Part shown: positions 17,633-26,326 of the stretch, piece by piece | Layout: the number at the start of each line of letters is the position of its first letter | Position numbering within the stretch: the stretch's first letter is position 1 | Assembly (NCBI GenBank): GCA_964352735.1 | Contig: CAYGTC010000003.1 | Location: 1 to 64,000 of the forward strand | Reading direction: 5' to 3' | Length of the DNA stretch: 64,000 nt | Source of the DNA: NORP309 sp964352735 | Lineage (GTDB): Bacteria; Pseudomonadota; Gammaproteobacteria; Xanthomonadales; Marinicellaceae | The notes under the pieces: generated by a model | What the model saw: the letters and a program-made list of their open reading frames with translations, nothing else | The model's database searches: none | Told to the model about the DNA's origin: nothing | Program-made: the position numbers and the translations under genes

Positions 17633-18895
17633 TCAGCAGTTATCTTTTTTATTAACAAATTTAACAACACCCATTCCATCAGCCCCAGCAGAACGATCGA
17701 AGATGCATAAATAATTACTGATTAATGGTAGGCCGATGACTGATTGGTCAGGCCAGTTTGGTACTTGTTTTAATAAGGTAAAAAAAGCTTGATTGGGTGA
17801 AATGGCATGTGTTTGCCAATAATGTGTCGCTGGACAGCTCACCGTGGTTTGTTTCTCAGTAGCGCCTTCAAATGTAAAATAGAGTGTTGGCCATGAGGCG
17901 AAATCTAAATCATCGGGCTTGTAAGGTTTTCCAGATTTCTGGGCTTCGTTAAAACCGTCAATGAATGTGGTAAATTGAGGATTGATTGTATTGAAACAAT
18001 CCATGATGTATTGATAGATTTTCGATTGCAACATTAAGTAACTAGAGCCTGAATCAATAATGGCATTGGTAAAAGACGTTTTCAGGTGCTTATTATCCAA
18101 AGGTGGGGCATCAAAACTTTCAAAACCTTCAACTTTGACTGACAGTAAATTGGTGTTGTAATAAGCATCATGTAAAACCTTAACATTCTTACAGTTACCA
18201 CCATAAAGGTCGGCATCATGTTCAATATGCCCAACAATAAACAGCCCTTGATTCAGTTGTTCTTGTTTTTTTTCATCTGGACTCATGCCTTGCTTAGGAA
18301 CGTAGGCAATGGCTCTGTGTGTTAATAGTGAGAACATATTTATGTTGACATATTGTTCTTCAAAAGCGGTAAATATTGGTGTCACGTCTTTTTCAGGATG
18401 GCGCCTTAAGAACCGTTTGAAGGGTTTGATTCCTTTCTCTGATATGGTATCGGAAAATTGCCAGGGATATGAATATGTTTGTTGATTATTTTCTTTTAAA
18501 AAATCTGACAAATTATAAGCTCGGTTAAGGTGGTGATAGGCCAATCCAAATATGCCATCTAACCCAAGAAAACTGTCAGTTAACTGATCCTCCACTAAAG
18601 CAAAAGGTGCATCGGTAATATCAAAAGAGTCGGCACCATTTGAATAGGTAATGGTTGATCTGATTACCGGTCCTGCCCAGCCACCTTTGCCATAAGTTAT
18701 GCATTGGGCATATGGGGTTAGTTCTTTGTGTTCATCTAGGTGAGGGTCATAGTGGGTTTCTTTAAAAGTTATGGTGCTGCTACCAGTGTCAATTAACAAT
18801 TCTACAGGCTGTTGTTGACTACCAACTAACAGGTTTATGGAATACGCTCCTTGAGATGGGGCAATATTAATTGGAAATTTTATTGAGTTTTTCAT
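17633..18895 (-). CDS. Bacterial pepsin-like (family A1) aspartic protease
   Basis: A two-lobed aspartic peptidase. The lobe-1 motif LLIDTGSST has its catalytic Asp at about residue 36, and the lobe-2 motif AIIDSGSSY has one at about 281 (numbering from Met at 18895). The spacing and length (420 residues) match pepsin-family enzymes, which are common in eukaryotes but rare in bacteria; shewasins of Shewanella are the known example. There is no signal peptide, so a cytoplasmic location is likely, and no propeptide is evident. The frame extends to an ATG at 18940 (435 residues), which would overlap hemH by 74 nt. The later ATG fits the shewasin-like N-terminus better. It is convergent with the GGDEF gene, 10 nt apart. 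Confidence 0.88.
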   Translation of the reverse strand: MKNSIKFPINIAPSQGAYSINLLVGSQQQPVELLIDTGSSTITFKETHYDPHLDEHKELTPYAQCITYGKGGWAGPVIRSTITYSNGADSFDITDAPFALVEDQLTDSFLGLDGIFGLAYHHLNRAYNLSDFLKENNQQTYSYPWQFSDTISEKGIKPFKRFLRRHPEKDVTPIFTAFEEQYVNINMFSLLTHRAIAYVPKQGMSPDEKKQEQLNQGLFIVGHIEHDADLYGGNCKNVKVLHDAYYNTNLLSVKVEGFESFDAPPLDNKHLKTSFTNAIIDSGSSYLMLQSKIYQYIMDCFNTINPQFTTFIDGFNEAQKSGKPYKPDDLDFASWPTLYFTFEGATEKQTTVSCPATHYWQTHAISPNQAFFTLLKQVPNWPDQSVIGLPLISNYLCIFDRSAGADGMGVVKFVNKKDNC

Positions 18896-19985
18896 AAAGC
18901 TCTGATGATTTTGATCTGTTTTTTTCAAGGTTGGTGTCATAAGCTGCTATGTTGTTCCAACCTTGTGTATGTTGTTGCAAAATAGATGTCAGAGCATTCA
19001 AGTGGTCATCTCTGGCATTCAATGCTGATACATAACTGAATTTTTCTCCACCAGCATTGATGAAATAATCTTTATTTTCTTCTTCAATTTCTTCAATGGT
19101 TTCGAGACAATCAGCAGAAAACCCTGGGCAAATGACCTGAATATCTTTGATGCCTTGTGCTGGCAAGGATTTCAGCGTGTCTGCTGTATAGGGTTTTAAC
19201 CATTCTTCACGACCAAATATGGACTGGAATGTCGTCATATACTGGCTTTCATCAAGTCCTAATTGTTCTGCAACCAATCGAGAGGTGGCATGGCATTCAC
19301 AATGATAGGGATCACCATTCATTAAATACCTCTTGGGAATACCATGGTATGACATGATCAGCTTTTGTGCTTGTCCATGTTTGCTCCAATGGTCTTTGAT
19401 GCTTTGGCACAAGGCATTAATATAGCCTTGGTGATTGTGATAATGATTGATGAATCTTAATTCAGGAATCCAACGCCATTTTTGTAATACAGAGGTCACT
19501 TCATCAAATGTTGATGCGGTAGTGGTTGCTGAATATTGAGGATAAAGTGGTAAGACCACCAATTTTCGAACATTGTGCTTTTTTAATTCTTCAAGAGCAC
19601 TGGCAATCGAAGGATTACCATATCTCATGCCTAAAGCACAAACCACAGGGCCGTCAATTATTTCTGTGACACGTTTTTCAAGTCCTGATAATTGCTGTTT
19701 GGCAATGTCCAATAAGGGAGAGCCTTCACCATAATGTCCCCATACTTGTTGATAAGCTTTGGCAGATCTTGCTGGTCTGATGTTTAAAATAATCAGGTTT
19801 AAAATCAATAACCATACCCATCGAGGAAAATTACTTTCAACGAGTCTTGGGTCTGATAAAAACTGTTTTAAATATTTTTTTAATGCTTTTTTAGTCGGAG
19901 CATCTGGTGTGCCTAGGTTGGTAATGAGGATGCCAGTAGGCTGTTTTGAACCATGTTTATAATCATGGTCGTTAATAAATTTCAT
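18867..19985 (-). CDS. hemH: Ferrochelatase
   Basis: A 372-residue enzyme that inserts ferrous iron into protoporphyrin IX, the last step of haem synthesis. It has the N-terminal ITNLGTPDAP, GMRYGNPS, and catalytic His214 in SYHGIPKRY, with the acidic CLETIEEI segment that pairs with it. The C-terminus carries an extra stretch of about 25 charged residues beyond the usual end, and this overlaps the start of the downstream aspartic protease gene. The two are therefore probably co-transcribed. Family assignment is secure. Confidence 0.97.
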   Translation of the reverse strand: MKFINDHDYKHGSKQPTGILITNLGTPDAPTKKALKKYLKQFLSDPRLVESNFPRWVWLLILNLIILNIRPARSAKAYQQVWGHYGEGSPLLDIAKQQLSGLEKRVTEIIDGPVVCALGMRYGNPSIASALEELKKHNVRKLVVLPLYPQYSATTTASTFDEVTSVLQKWRWIPELRFINHYHNHQGYINALCQSIKDHWSKHGQAQKLIMSYHGIPKRYLMNGDPYHCECHATSRLVAEQLGLDESQYMTTFQSIFGREEWLKPYTADTLKSLPAQGIKDIQVICPGFSADCLETIEEIEEENKDYFINAGGEKFSYVSALNARDDHLNALTSILQQHTQGWNNIAAYDTNLEKNRSKSSELYEKLNKISN

Positions 19986-20301
19986 AGATTCATATTCATG
20001 GTTGTTAACCCGTTATTTTACTCTATTTTAATGGCGTCGTGTTAATCAATCCTGCCTTAATTTATACACTGAGTCGTCTGTGTGTTTGGGTCATGAATCG
20101 TAACAATTAATACCATTAAATGTTGGCCTTCATGGCATGTGTGTCATGGTTTCGATCAATCAATTTTTTTGGTTAGATTGAAGGTATAACAGGTGAACTT
20201 GTTATTTGATTATGTGCTTTTTTCATTCATCAGATTCTGAAGGCCATGATTAAACAGATCTAACAATAAGTCCTGTTTAATTGAGCAGTCATGGTAATCC
20301 A
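19986..20301. other. Intergenic region upstream of hemH, nothing assigned
   Basis: No open frame, tRNA or repeat from the R1 or R2 families is seen here. It must hold the hemH promoter on the minus strand, but no convincing pair of hexamers was found. Confidence 0.4.
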
Positions 20302-20348
20302 ATCCATTGATAAAAGCCACCAACACTTGGTGGGTTTTATCAATGGAT
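20302..20348. terminator. Long palindrome/terminator after the TraB/GumN gene
   Basis: A 47-nt hairpin with 22-nt arms and a 3-nt loop. The core is CCACCAA/TTGGTGG, extended outward by a mismatch and then TTTTATCAATGGAT paired with its complement. On the minus strand the TTTTAT after the GC core acts as the T-run for the gene ending at 20414. Its symmetry would let it stop transcription from either side. Confidence 0.7.
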
Positions 20349-20413
20349 GAAAAATCTGCATATTGGATGTTATTCTTTATGCCTTATGAACTTATAGCAG
20401 CAGTCATTAGATT

Positions 20414-21382
20414 TTACTTAGGCTCAACTACAGTAAAGCCCATTGCTCTTAAATCATCAAGATAGTTATTGTCTCCAACCAGATCACTTATGGGTAAAAC
20501 AGCAAAAGTTGATTCATATTCATTTAAACTTTGTTGTGCTTTTTCTAACCATACTTGTTTTACCTGATTCAGTAAATCATCTGTTCCAGTATCTTCAGCA
20601 ATGTCAGAGTTCATAAATGCATTATCACAGGCTTCACCTTGATCTGGGTAATCCAGTGATTTGATTCGTGTGATATCACCTGATGCCCAAGCTTCCGCTC
20701 TGATGAGCATAGATGGTATGTCTTTTTCTACTCTATCTAAGGTTTTTGTAAAGCATTCAAGGTCATTGATTGTCGACTTCTTGAATTTTTTTATGGTCTT
20801 TCTTGGTTTTTTAATTGCTAATTTAACTTCAGGTTTAATGAGCTTTAATCGATTTCTTTTGGCTATTTTGCGGACTTTTTTATAGACTTGCTCTTTTTCT
20901 GATAACCCGGACTTTTTAAGTGCTTTTTGATATAACTTGTGAGCTGCAAACATTGGCCTGCTTTCTTCTATAACTTTATTCTTTCCAATATACTGTGATT
21001 TTAATTTCAGCCAACGATCATAAACCTCAGTAGGCAGTACGTCTCTAAGTTTCTTCTTTTCTGGATTGTTTTCAATGCCTATAACTGAAGGAATCAATGT
21101 GATCTGTTGAAAAAAATTGAGGTCAGTAGTGATGCTTGGATAGGTAATAAAAGCTTGAGATTCTTTGATGGTTACTTCAACAGGCTTAGACTCCCATTTC
21201 ATTTTTTTAGGCATGGGTAATTGAGTGCCCAAAATCCACATGGTGTTATCACCATTGTTAACCATCCATAAATCAGGGCCTGGAATTTTGCCGACCACAA
21301 CCACTTTATCCAGTGCTAATTTGGGGTCTTGTGATGCAGCTGTAAAAGTTAAGCTGAGTAGAATAATAAATAAAAAATGCAT
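20414..21382 (-). CDS. TraB/GumN family protein
   Basis: A 322-residue secreted protein when started at the ATG at 21382, which gives a clean signal peptide (MHFLFIILLSL, cleavage about residue 17). The open frame extends to 21451. The conserved opening PDLWMVNNGDNTMWILGTQL matches the TraB/GumN family (GxxxYLLGTxH), but the usual GTxH histidine is replaced (GTQL), so a catalytic role of that site is doubtful. A lysine-rich central region (about residues 150-210) is unusual. A C-terminal FAVLPISDLVGDNNYLDDLRAMGF segment matches the family end (hVGaxHL then LrxxGY). Function of the family in bacteria is uncertain. Confidence 0.75.
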   Translation of the reverse strand: MHFLFIILLSLTFTAASQDPKLALDKVVVVGKIPGPDLWMVNNGDNTMWILGTQLPMPKKMKWESKPVEVTIKESQAFITYPSITTDLNFFQQITLIPSVIGIENNPEKKKLRDVLPTEVYDRWLKLKSQYIGKNKVIEESRPMFAAHKLYQKALKKSGLSEKEQVYKKVRKIAKRNRLKLIKPEVKLAIKKPRKTIKKFKKSTINDLECFTKTLDRVEKDIPSMLIRAEAWASGDITRIKSLDYPDQGEACDNAFMNSDIAEDTGTDDLLNQVKQVWLEKAQQSLNEYESTFAVLPISDLVGDNNYLDDLRAMGFTVVEPK

Positions 21383-21596
21383 AATTATATTGATGTAATT
21401 GGGAATGTTGCTGTTATAGCGAATAAGGCCGTAAATTGAAAGAAAAAACAATGTTTAATGGAAAAGTCAAATCATATGTTAAATTTTCGTTTTATAAAAT
21501 TAAATACATATTACAAAATTTTAACATCTTGTCGATTTTGATGAGTTTTGAATGTTTTATTTGTTGATCAAGCTTTGACAAAGAGTTGTTAATATT

Positions 21597-21623
21597 GAAA
21601 GGCTTCTCATTGAGAAGCCTTTC
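21597..21623 (-). terminator. Terminator of the first DUF4397 gene
   Basis: A perfect 12-bp stem GAAAGGCTTCTC/GAGAAGCCTTTC with a 3-nt loop, 13 nt after the stop codon. It is duplicated after the paralog. Confidence 0.75.
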
Positions 21624-21636
21624 GGGATTGTGCCAA

Positions 21637-23460
21637 TTACTCGTTAATTAATGCTTGGCATAACGGTACTCCACTACCGGAGATTCTCTTTAATGGAATC
21701 ATACCACTGAGTTCACTATCAGTAATGTTGTACTGGACACTGGCACTATCACAATCACTGAAATTAATGATTAAAGATCCAACTTCTGTGGTTTGTGTCA
21801 TGTCGTTCTGATTAAAAATACCACCTTGTGTAAGGTTTAATGTCAGGTTTGCTGATGTTCCATCATATGTTCCTTGAGCAGTCAACCATCTGTGATTGGG
21901 CTCTCCAATGACTGCTGTTTCACCGGCTTCGGCCGCTGTAGTGTCATAGGTAAACCAGGCAACGAATAATGTATTGACTGCTGGCAATACTTCAACTAAA
22001 AATCCTTGACCGGGATTACTAGCATCAAACCATGAACCATTAAGTCCTTCATTCAATGTTGACAGTTCTTTGTCAAGTGGAAGCATGCCGCTTGTACCAT
22101 TGCCAAATAAAGCGAAGAAACCCAAATCCTGATTACTACCATCACCGACGGCAAATACATTTATGACTTCGCCTGAACTCAAATATGCTGGCGCTAGATC
22201 TATTAAAACGGCACTGCCATCTGGAGTGGCAACATTTAGATCATAAAGACCTTCTGGTAATTCTAGATATCCCGAATTTTGGCCGAATTGAACATTTGAT
22301 AAACCACCTACAACATCACCTGAGTCGGTTCTGATTGAAACAGCAGTATCTTCTAGGGCTACTGCAAATGGAGCGGTATGAATGATTCGAATTTTGGCAA
22401 AACCTTCAGCTGGAGCAGCATTGTCGTCAACAAGCGGAAGTAGGCTCAAAGGTTGGTTGGTTCCATCTCCTATCGCAACAACTGTGTAATCGGTTTCAGC
22501 AGCCAAATCAACACTGCCCAATATGGCTGGTTCAACTGAACCTGGGGGGGCAAATACAGCCAATTCTGTTGAGCCCGGAGATTCACCATTCTCTGCAACG
22601 ATTAAATAACCTGAAGATTGTTGATACATGACTCCTGTTAAAATTTCATTACCGTTGACTTCAATCGAAACGGCCGTATCTGCATCATTTGCTGCAAATG
22701 GTGCCAGGTGAGCAACGTTGACCCGTGTTGGGGATGTGCTTTCTAGCTCTAATGAAGAAGCACTACCATCACCAAAAACTGCATAGGCGCCAACTGGTTG
22801 GTTGACACCATCACCAATGGCAAATACATTCACAATCGCACCTGCAGGGAGGTCTAACGGCGCTATATCGATTAGCCTAACGCTGCCATCAGCACTTGAA
22901 ATATTGAGGTCATAATTGCCTGCAGGAATTTCAAAGAAACCTGAATTCTGCCCAAATAAAACACTGTCTAAGCCATTGATCACGGTGCCATCATCTAATC
23001 TTACTGATGCAGCAGTTTCGTTTATATCTGATGCAAATGGAGCCGCGTGGATAACTCTGATCATCAAATTACCTTCACTTGGTGTCATTTGTGTGTCTTC
23101 TAATGCCAGTAAGCTCAATGGTTGGTTGACTCCATCACCAATTGCTGTCACTGAATAAAATGTATCAGCAGCTAAATCTACGGTAGCAGATATTGCAGCT
23201 GTGTCCGTACCTGGGGGGGCAAAAACCTCAAGCATGGTCTCACCAGGAGCGATACCTGGACCAGCCAGTTCAAGATAGCCAGATGACTGTTTATATACAA
23301 CATCGGTAAGTACTTCAGTTCCGTTTACATTAACGGCAACTGCAGTGCCATCAGTCGAATCGGCAAAAGGCGCAAGATGATTGACATTGACTTGTGTTGC
23401 CAATACTTGAGTTGACAAAGTCAATGAAGCAATGATTGAAAGTAAAGAATGTGTTTTCAT
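21637..23460 (-). CDS. Secreted DUF4397 four-repeat protein, paralog 1
   Basis: A 607-residue exported protein. The signal peptide (1-22) is followed by four DUF4397-type beta repeats arranged ABAB (HLAPFA ... AIGDGVNQP; HAAPFA ... AIGDGVNQP; HLAPFA ... AIGDGTNQP; HTAPFA ... AVGDGSNQ), ending at about 455. The C-terminal module (about 465-607) has NGSWFDASNPGQGF and WFTYDT and resembles the GLWFNP modules of the S8 peptidase in this window. Composition is acidic and rich in Ala, Gly and Asp, and nearly free of Cys until the end (two Cys). It is probably a surface or matrix protein with no catalytic signature. It is 85% or more similar by eye to the paralog downstream on the map. Confidence 0.88.
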   Translation of the reverse strand: MKTHSLLSIIASLTLSTQVLATQVNVNHLAPFADSTDGTAVAVNVNGTEVLTDVVYKQSSGYLELAGPGIAPGETMLEVFAPPGTDTAAISATVDLAADTFYSVTAIGDGVNQPLSLLALEDTQMTPSEGNLMIRVIHAAPFASDINETAASVRLDDGTVINGLDSVLFGQNSGFFEIPAGNYDLNISSADGSVRLIDIAPLDLPAGAIVNVFAIGDGVNQPVGAYAVFGDGSASSLELESTSPTRVNVAHLAPFAANDADTAVSIEVNGNEILTGVMYQQSSGYLIVAENGESPGSTELAVFAPPGSVEPAILGSVDLAAETDYTVVAIGDGTNQPLSLLPLVDDNAAPAEGFAKIRIIHTAPFAVALEDTAVSIRTDSGDVVGGLSNVQFGQNSGYLELPEGLYDLNVATPDGSAVLIDLAPAYLSSGEVINVFAVGDGSNQDLGFFALFGNGTSGMLPLDKELSTLNEGLNGSWFDASNPGQGFLVEVLPAVNTLFVAWFTYDTTAAEAGETAVIGEPNHRWLTAQGTYDGTSANLTLNLTQGGIFNQNDMTQTTEVGSLIINFSDCDSASVQYNITDSELSGMIPLKRISGSGVPLCQALINE

Positions 23461-23486
23461 GATTATCTTTTTTTTTAAGAGTCTAA

Positions 23487-23492
23487 ATTATA
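23487..23492 (-). promoter_or_regulatory. -10 box of the first DUF4397 gene
   Basis: TATAAT on the minus strand, 26 nt before the ATG. The same hexamer sits at the matching place before the paralog (25906-25911), which supports it. Two direct copies of TTTCACAAATA lie upstream at 23535-23556. Confidence 0.5.
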
Positions 23493-23629
23493 GAAAGCAA
23501 TCGTGAAGTCATTGTGAAAAAGCCATTGATAAAGTTTCACAAATATTTCACAAATATTTATTTCACTATAAAAGACTGATTCATCATTTAAAATGGCTTT
23601 TAACCATCTATCATACCATGGTGGTTTAG

Positions 23630-23903
23630 CCGGGATATTTCATCATAGAATGGATTTTAGGGTAAAAATAGCAAAATACATTAGAGAAATATCGCTTCAA
23701 AGTCCTTATTAATAGTTTATAAAGCCTCATGGCTTTGAGGTGATTAACATGATCATTAAATTCATGTGTGAATTTAAGCAATGTATGTAGCCATTTTTTT
23801 CATAAAACCATTCAGATACAAAGTGTCTTTTTAATAAATCGCCTAACTCAATGTTTTTCATAGATAAAATCGATTTTTTTACCGATTTAATGAAATATCC
23901 GGG
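23630..23903. mobile_element. R1 MITE copy A
   Basis: A 274-bp copy. The left end CCGGGATATTTCATCA and right end ATGAAATATCCGGG are terminal inverted repeats. TTAG occurs at 23626-23629 and again at 23904-23907, as a 4-bp target duplication of YTAR type. The body shares TTCATAAAACCATTCAG and CATAGATAAAATCGATTTTT with copies B, C and D. There is no coding capacity. Confidence 0.82.
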
Positions 23904-23907
23904 TTAG

Positions 23908-23943
23908 TTAGTCATATTGATTTAATCTATCAATACTGACTAA
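23908..23943. repeat. Hairpin next to R1 copy A
   Basis: TTAGTCA and ATTGAT pair with ATCAAT and TGACTAA with one mismatch between the blocks and a 7-nt loop. It directly abuts the target duplication of copy A. Function unknown. Confidence 0.45.
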
Positions 23944-24022
23944 TAAAAATTGAAGAAGAGATGTGAAAGTATTGATTTTTGAATTGACATAATTAATGTT
24001 ATTTTCAGTCAAAGCAAGTAAT

Positions 24023-24049
24023 GAAAGGCTTCTCATAAAGAAGCCTTTC
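24023..24049 (-). terminator. Terminator of the second DUF4397 gene
   Basis: An 11-bp stem GAAAGGCTTCT/AGAAGCCTTTC with a 5-nt loop, 14 nt after the stop. It is the diverged duplicate of the hairpin at 21597. Confidence 0.75.
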
Positions 24050-24063
24050 CAAATATTAAAACG

Positions 24064-25878
24064 TTATTGGACAATTAAAGATTGACAGAATGGTACTGCA
24101 CTGCCAGAAATTCTTTTTAATGGTATCATGCCACTGAGTTCACTGTCAGTGATATTATATTGTACTGTTGCTTTGTCACAATCACTGAAATTAATGATTA
24201 AAGATCCGACTTCATTGGTTTGTGTCATGGCATTTTGATTGAAAATTCCGCCTTGTGTCAGGTATAAAGTTAGATTTGCAGATGTACCTTCATATTGACC
24301 TTGAGCGGTTAGCCATCTGTGGTTGGGTTCGCCAACAACTGCAGTTTCACCTGCTTCGGCAGCTGTTGTATCATAAGTAAACCATGCAACAAATAGCGTG
24401 TTTATGGCGGGTAAAACTTCAACTAGAAAGCCTTGACCAGGGTTCTCTGGGTCAGACCAAGAGCCATTGAGTCCTTCATTTAAAGTGGTTAACTCTTTAT
24501 CGAGTGGGAGCACTGCACCCGTTCCGTTTCCGAATGTAACGAAGAAACCCAAATCTTGATTACTGCCATCACCTGTAGCAAATACATTGATGATATCTCC
24601 AGATGTCAGATAAGCTGGTGCAAGATCTATCAATACTGTGCTGCCATCAGGCGTTGCTATATTCAGGTCAATGAGGCCTTCAGGAAGTTCTAGGTATCCT
24701 GAGCTCTGACCAAATTGAACATTTGACAAACCACTGACAATGTCTCCTGAATCAGTTCTGATTGATACAGCAGTATCCTCTAGTGCCGCTGCAAAAGGTG
24801 CAGTATGGATAATTCTCACTTTTGCAAAACCTTCAGCAGGTGCAGAGTTATCGTCAACAAGTGGAAGTATGGCCAAAGGTTGATTGGTTCCGTCTCCAAT
24901 CACTGCTACGGTATAATCGGTTTGAGCTGCCAGATCAACAATGTCCATTATGGTTGGTTTTGCTGCCCCTGGTGGAGCAAATACATCCAATTGTATTGGG
25001 CCAGGATCTGAACCATCTTCTGTAATATTTTCATATCCTGAAGACTGTTGATAAATTATCCCGCTTAAGATTTCGCCGTTATTGGCATTTATAGAGACAG
25101 CAGTATCAGCATCATTTGCTGCGAATGGAGCCAAATGAACAAGGTTAGCACGTGTGGTTTCCAGCTCCAATTCAGTTACGCTTCCATCTCCCAAAACAGC
25201 ATAGGCTCCAACTGGTTGATTAACACCATCGCCAATGGCAAATAAACTCACAATCACACCTGCAGGGAGGTCTATTGGTGCTATATCAATTAACCTTGTG
25301 CTGCCATCAGCACTTGAAACATTCAGATCATAATTACCCGCTGGGATTTCAAAATAATCCGAATTTTGACCAAATAAAACATTATCTAAACCATTGATCA
25401 CGGTGCCATCATCTAATCTTATTGATGCAGCGGTCTCATTAATGTCTGATGCAAATGGAGCTGCGTGGATAACCCTGATCATCAAATTACCTTCACTGGG
25501 TGTCATTTGTGTGTCTTCTAATGCAAGTAGGCTCAGTGGTTGGTTGACCCCATCACCAATTGCTGTAACCGAATAGAATGTATCAGCAGCTAGATCTAGT
25601 GTTGCTGATATTGCTGGGGTGTCTGTGCCAGGAGGTGCAAATACCTCAAGCATGGTTTCACCAGGTGCTACTCCAGGTTCTGCCAATTCAATGTATCCAG
25701 TTGATTGTTTATAGACAAAATTGGTGAGCGCCTCAGTTCCATTTACATTAATGGCAACTTCAGTTTCTTCAATCGTGCCTGCAAAAGGTGCCAGATGATT
25801 GACATTGACTTGTGTTGCCAATACTTGTGTTGACAAAGTCAATGAAGCTATGAGTGAAAGTAAAGAATGTATTTTCAT
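24064..25878 (-). CDS. Secreted DUF4397 four-repeat protein, paralog 2
   Basis: A 604-residue protein with the same layout as the gene at 21637-23460: signal peptide ending QVLATQ, four DUF4397 repeats (ABAB) and the C-terminal NGSWSDPENPGQGF/WFTYDT module with two Cys. Differences cluster in the first and third repeats (for example FAGTIEETEVAI and SINANNGEILSG). Signal peptide and C-terminal module are nearly unchanged. This suggests divergence of exposed repeats with conserved export or anchoring parts. The same strand, with terminators after each gene, indicates separate transcription units. Confidence 0.88.
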   Translation of the reverse strand: MKIHSLLSLIASLTLSTQVLATQVNVNHLAPFAGTIEETEVAINVNGTEALTNFVYKQSTGYIELAEPGVAPGETMLEVFAPPGTDTPAISATLDLAADTFYSVTAIGDGVNQPLSLLALEDTQMTPSEGNLMIRVIHAAPFASDINETAASIRLDDGTVINGLDNVLFGQNSDYFEIPAGNYDLNVSSADGSTRLIDIAPIDLPAGVIVSLFAIGDGVNQPVGAYAVLGDGSVTELELETTRANLVHLAPFAANDADTAVSINANNGEILSGIIYQQSSGYENITEDGSDPGPIQLDVFAPPGAAKPTIMDIVDLAAQTDYTVAVIGDGTNQPLAILPLVDDNSAPAEGFAKVRIIHTAPFAAALEDTAVSIRTDSGDIVSGLSNVQFGQSSGYLELPEGLIDLNIATPDGSTVLIDLAPAYLTSGDIINVFATGDGSNQDLGFFVTFGNGTGAVLPLDKELTTLNEGLNGSWSDPENPGQGFLVEVLPAINTLFVAWFTYDTTAAEAGETAVVGEPNHRWLTAQGQYEGTSANLTLYLTQGGIFNQNAMTQTNEVGSLIINFSDCDKATVQYNITDSELSGMIPLKRISGSAVPFCQSLIVQ

Positions 25879-25905
25879 GATTATCTTTTTTTTTTAAGGG
25901 CCAAT

Positions 25906-25911
25906 ATTATA
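25906..25911 (-). promoter_or_regulatory. -10 box of the second DUF4397 gene
   Basis: On the minus strand this reads TGTTATAAT, an extended -10, 27 nt before the ATG. It is positionally equivalent to the TATAAT of the paralog. Confidence 0.5.
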
Positions 25912-26062
25912 ACAAAAAATCGTGAAGCCATTGAAAAAACCTCATTGATAATATTACACAAATATTTATTCATTATGACAACCAATATAACCGTTTAAAA
26001 TGTCATTTAACCGCTCATCATAAAATGATGGTTTGGTTGATGATTTTGATCTATTCTATTAA

Positions 26063-26293
26063 CCTGAATATTTGATCATAGAATGGAATTTAAGGGAAAA
26101 ATGGCAAAATAGATTGGGGAAATATCGCCTCAAAGCCAGTTATTCATGGTTTTGAGGCGATTTTGCCCAATATATGCCGCCATTTTTTTCATAAAACCAT
26201 TCAGGTACAAAGTGTCTTTTTAATAAATTCATCTAAAACAATGTTTTCCATAGATAAAATCGATTTTTTTACCGATTTGATGAAATATCCGGG
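26063..26293. mobile_element. R1 MITE copy B
   Basis: A 231-bp copy with ends CCTGAATATTTGATCA and TGATGAAATATCCGGG, flanked on both sides by TTAA (26059-26062 and 26294-26297). The interior has the hairpin ATCGCCTCAAA/TTTGAGGCGAT. It is in the same orientation as copy A. Its right end lies 29 nt before the hydrolase gene and appears to provide the -35 box of that operon. Confidence 0.85.
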
Positions 26294-26304
26294 TTAAGTA
26301 TAAT
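26277..26304 (+). promoter_or_regulatory. Promoter formed by the R1 element end
   Basis: The -35 TTGATG (26277-26282) lies inside the terminal inverted repeat of R1 copy B. After a 16-bp spacer comes a perfect -10 TATAAT (26299-26304) just beyond the target duplication. The start codon is at 26327 with GGGGA 6 nt before it. Confidence 0.6.
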
Positions 26305-26326
26305 TAATAAAATACGGGGAAAAATT

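Larger units (their letters stand above)
21597..23907. repeat. Segmental duplication, unit 1 (gene plus flanks)
   Basis: This unit holds a terminator hairpin, a DUF4397 gene, its upstream region and an R1 element. It is colinear with unit 2 at 24023-26297. Homology extends through non-coding flanks on both sides, so the paralogs arose by a DNA duplication of about 2.3 kb. Confidence 0.85.
24023..26297. repeat. Segmental duplication, unit 2 (gene plus flanks)
   Basis: Colinear with unit 1: terminator, DUF4397 gene, promoter with TATAAT and R1 element in the same order and spacing (166 versus 181 nt from start codon to element edge). Confidence 0.85.

Noticed and set aside
22916..23158. Plus-strand frames inside the DUF4397 genes, repeated in both paralogs
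   Set aside because: Their duplication simply follows the duplicated coding strand; no start signals or protein family.
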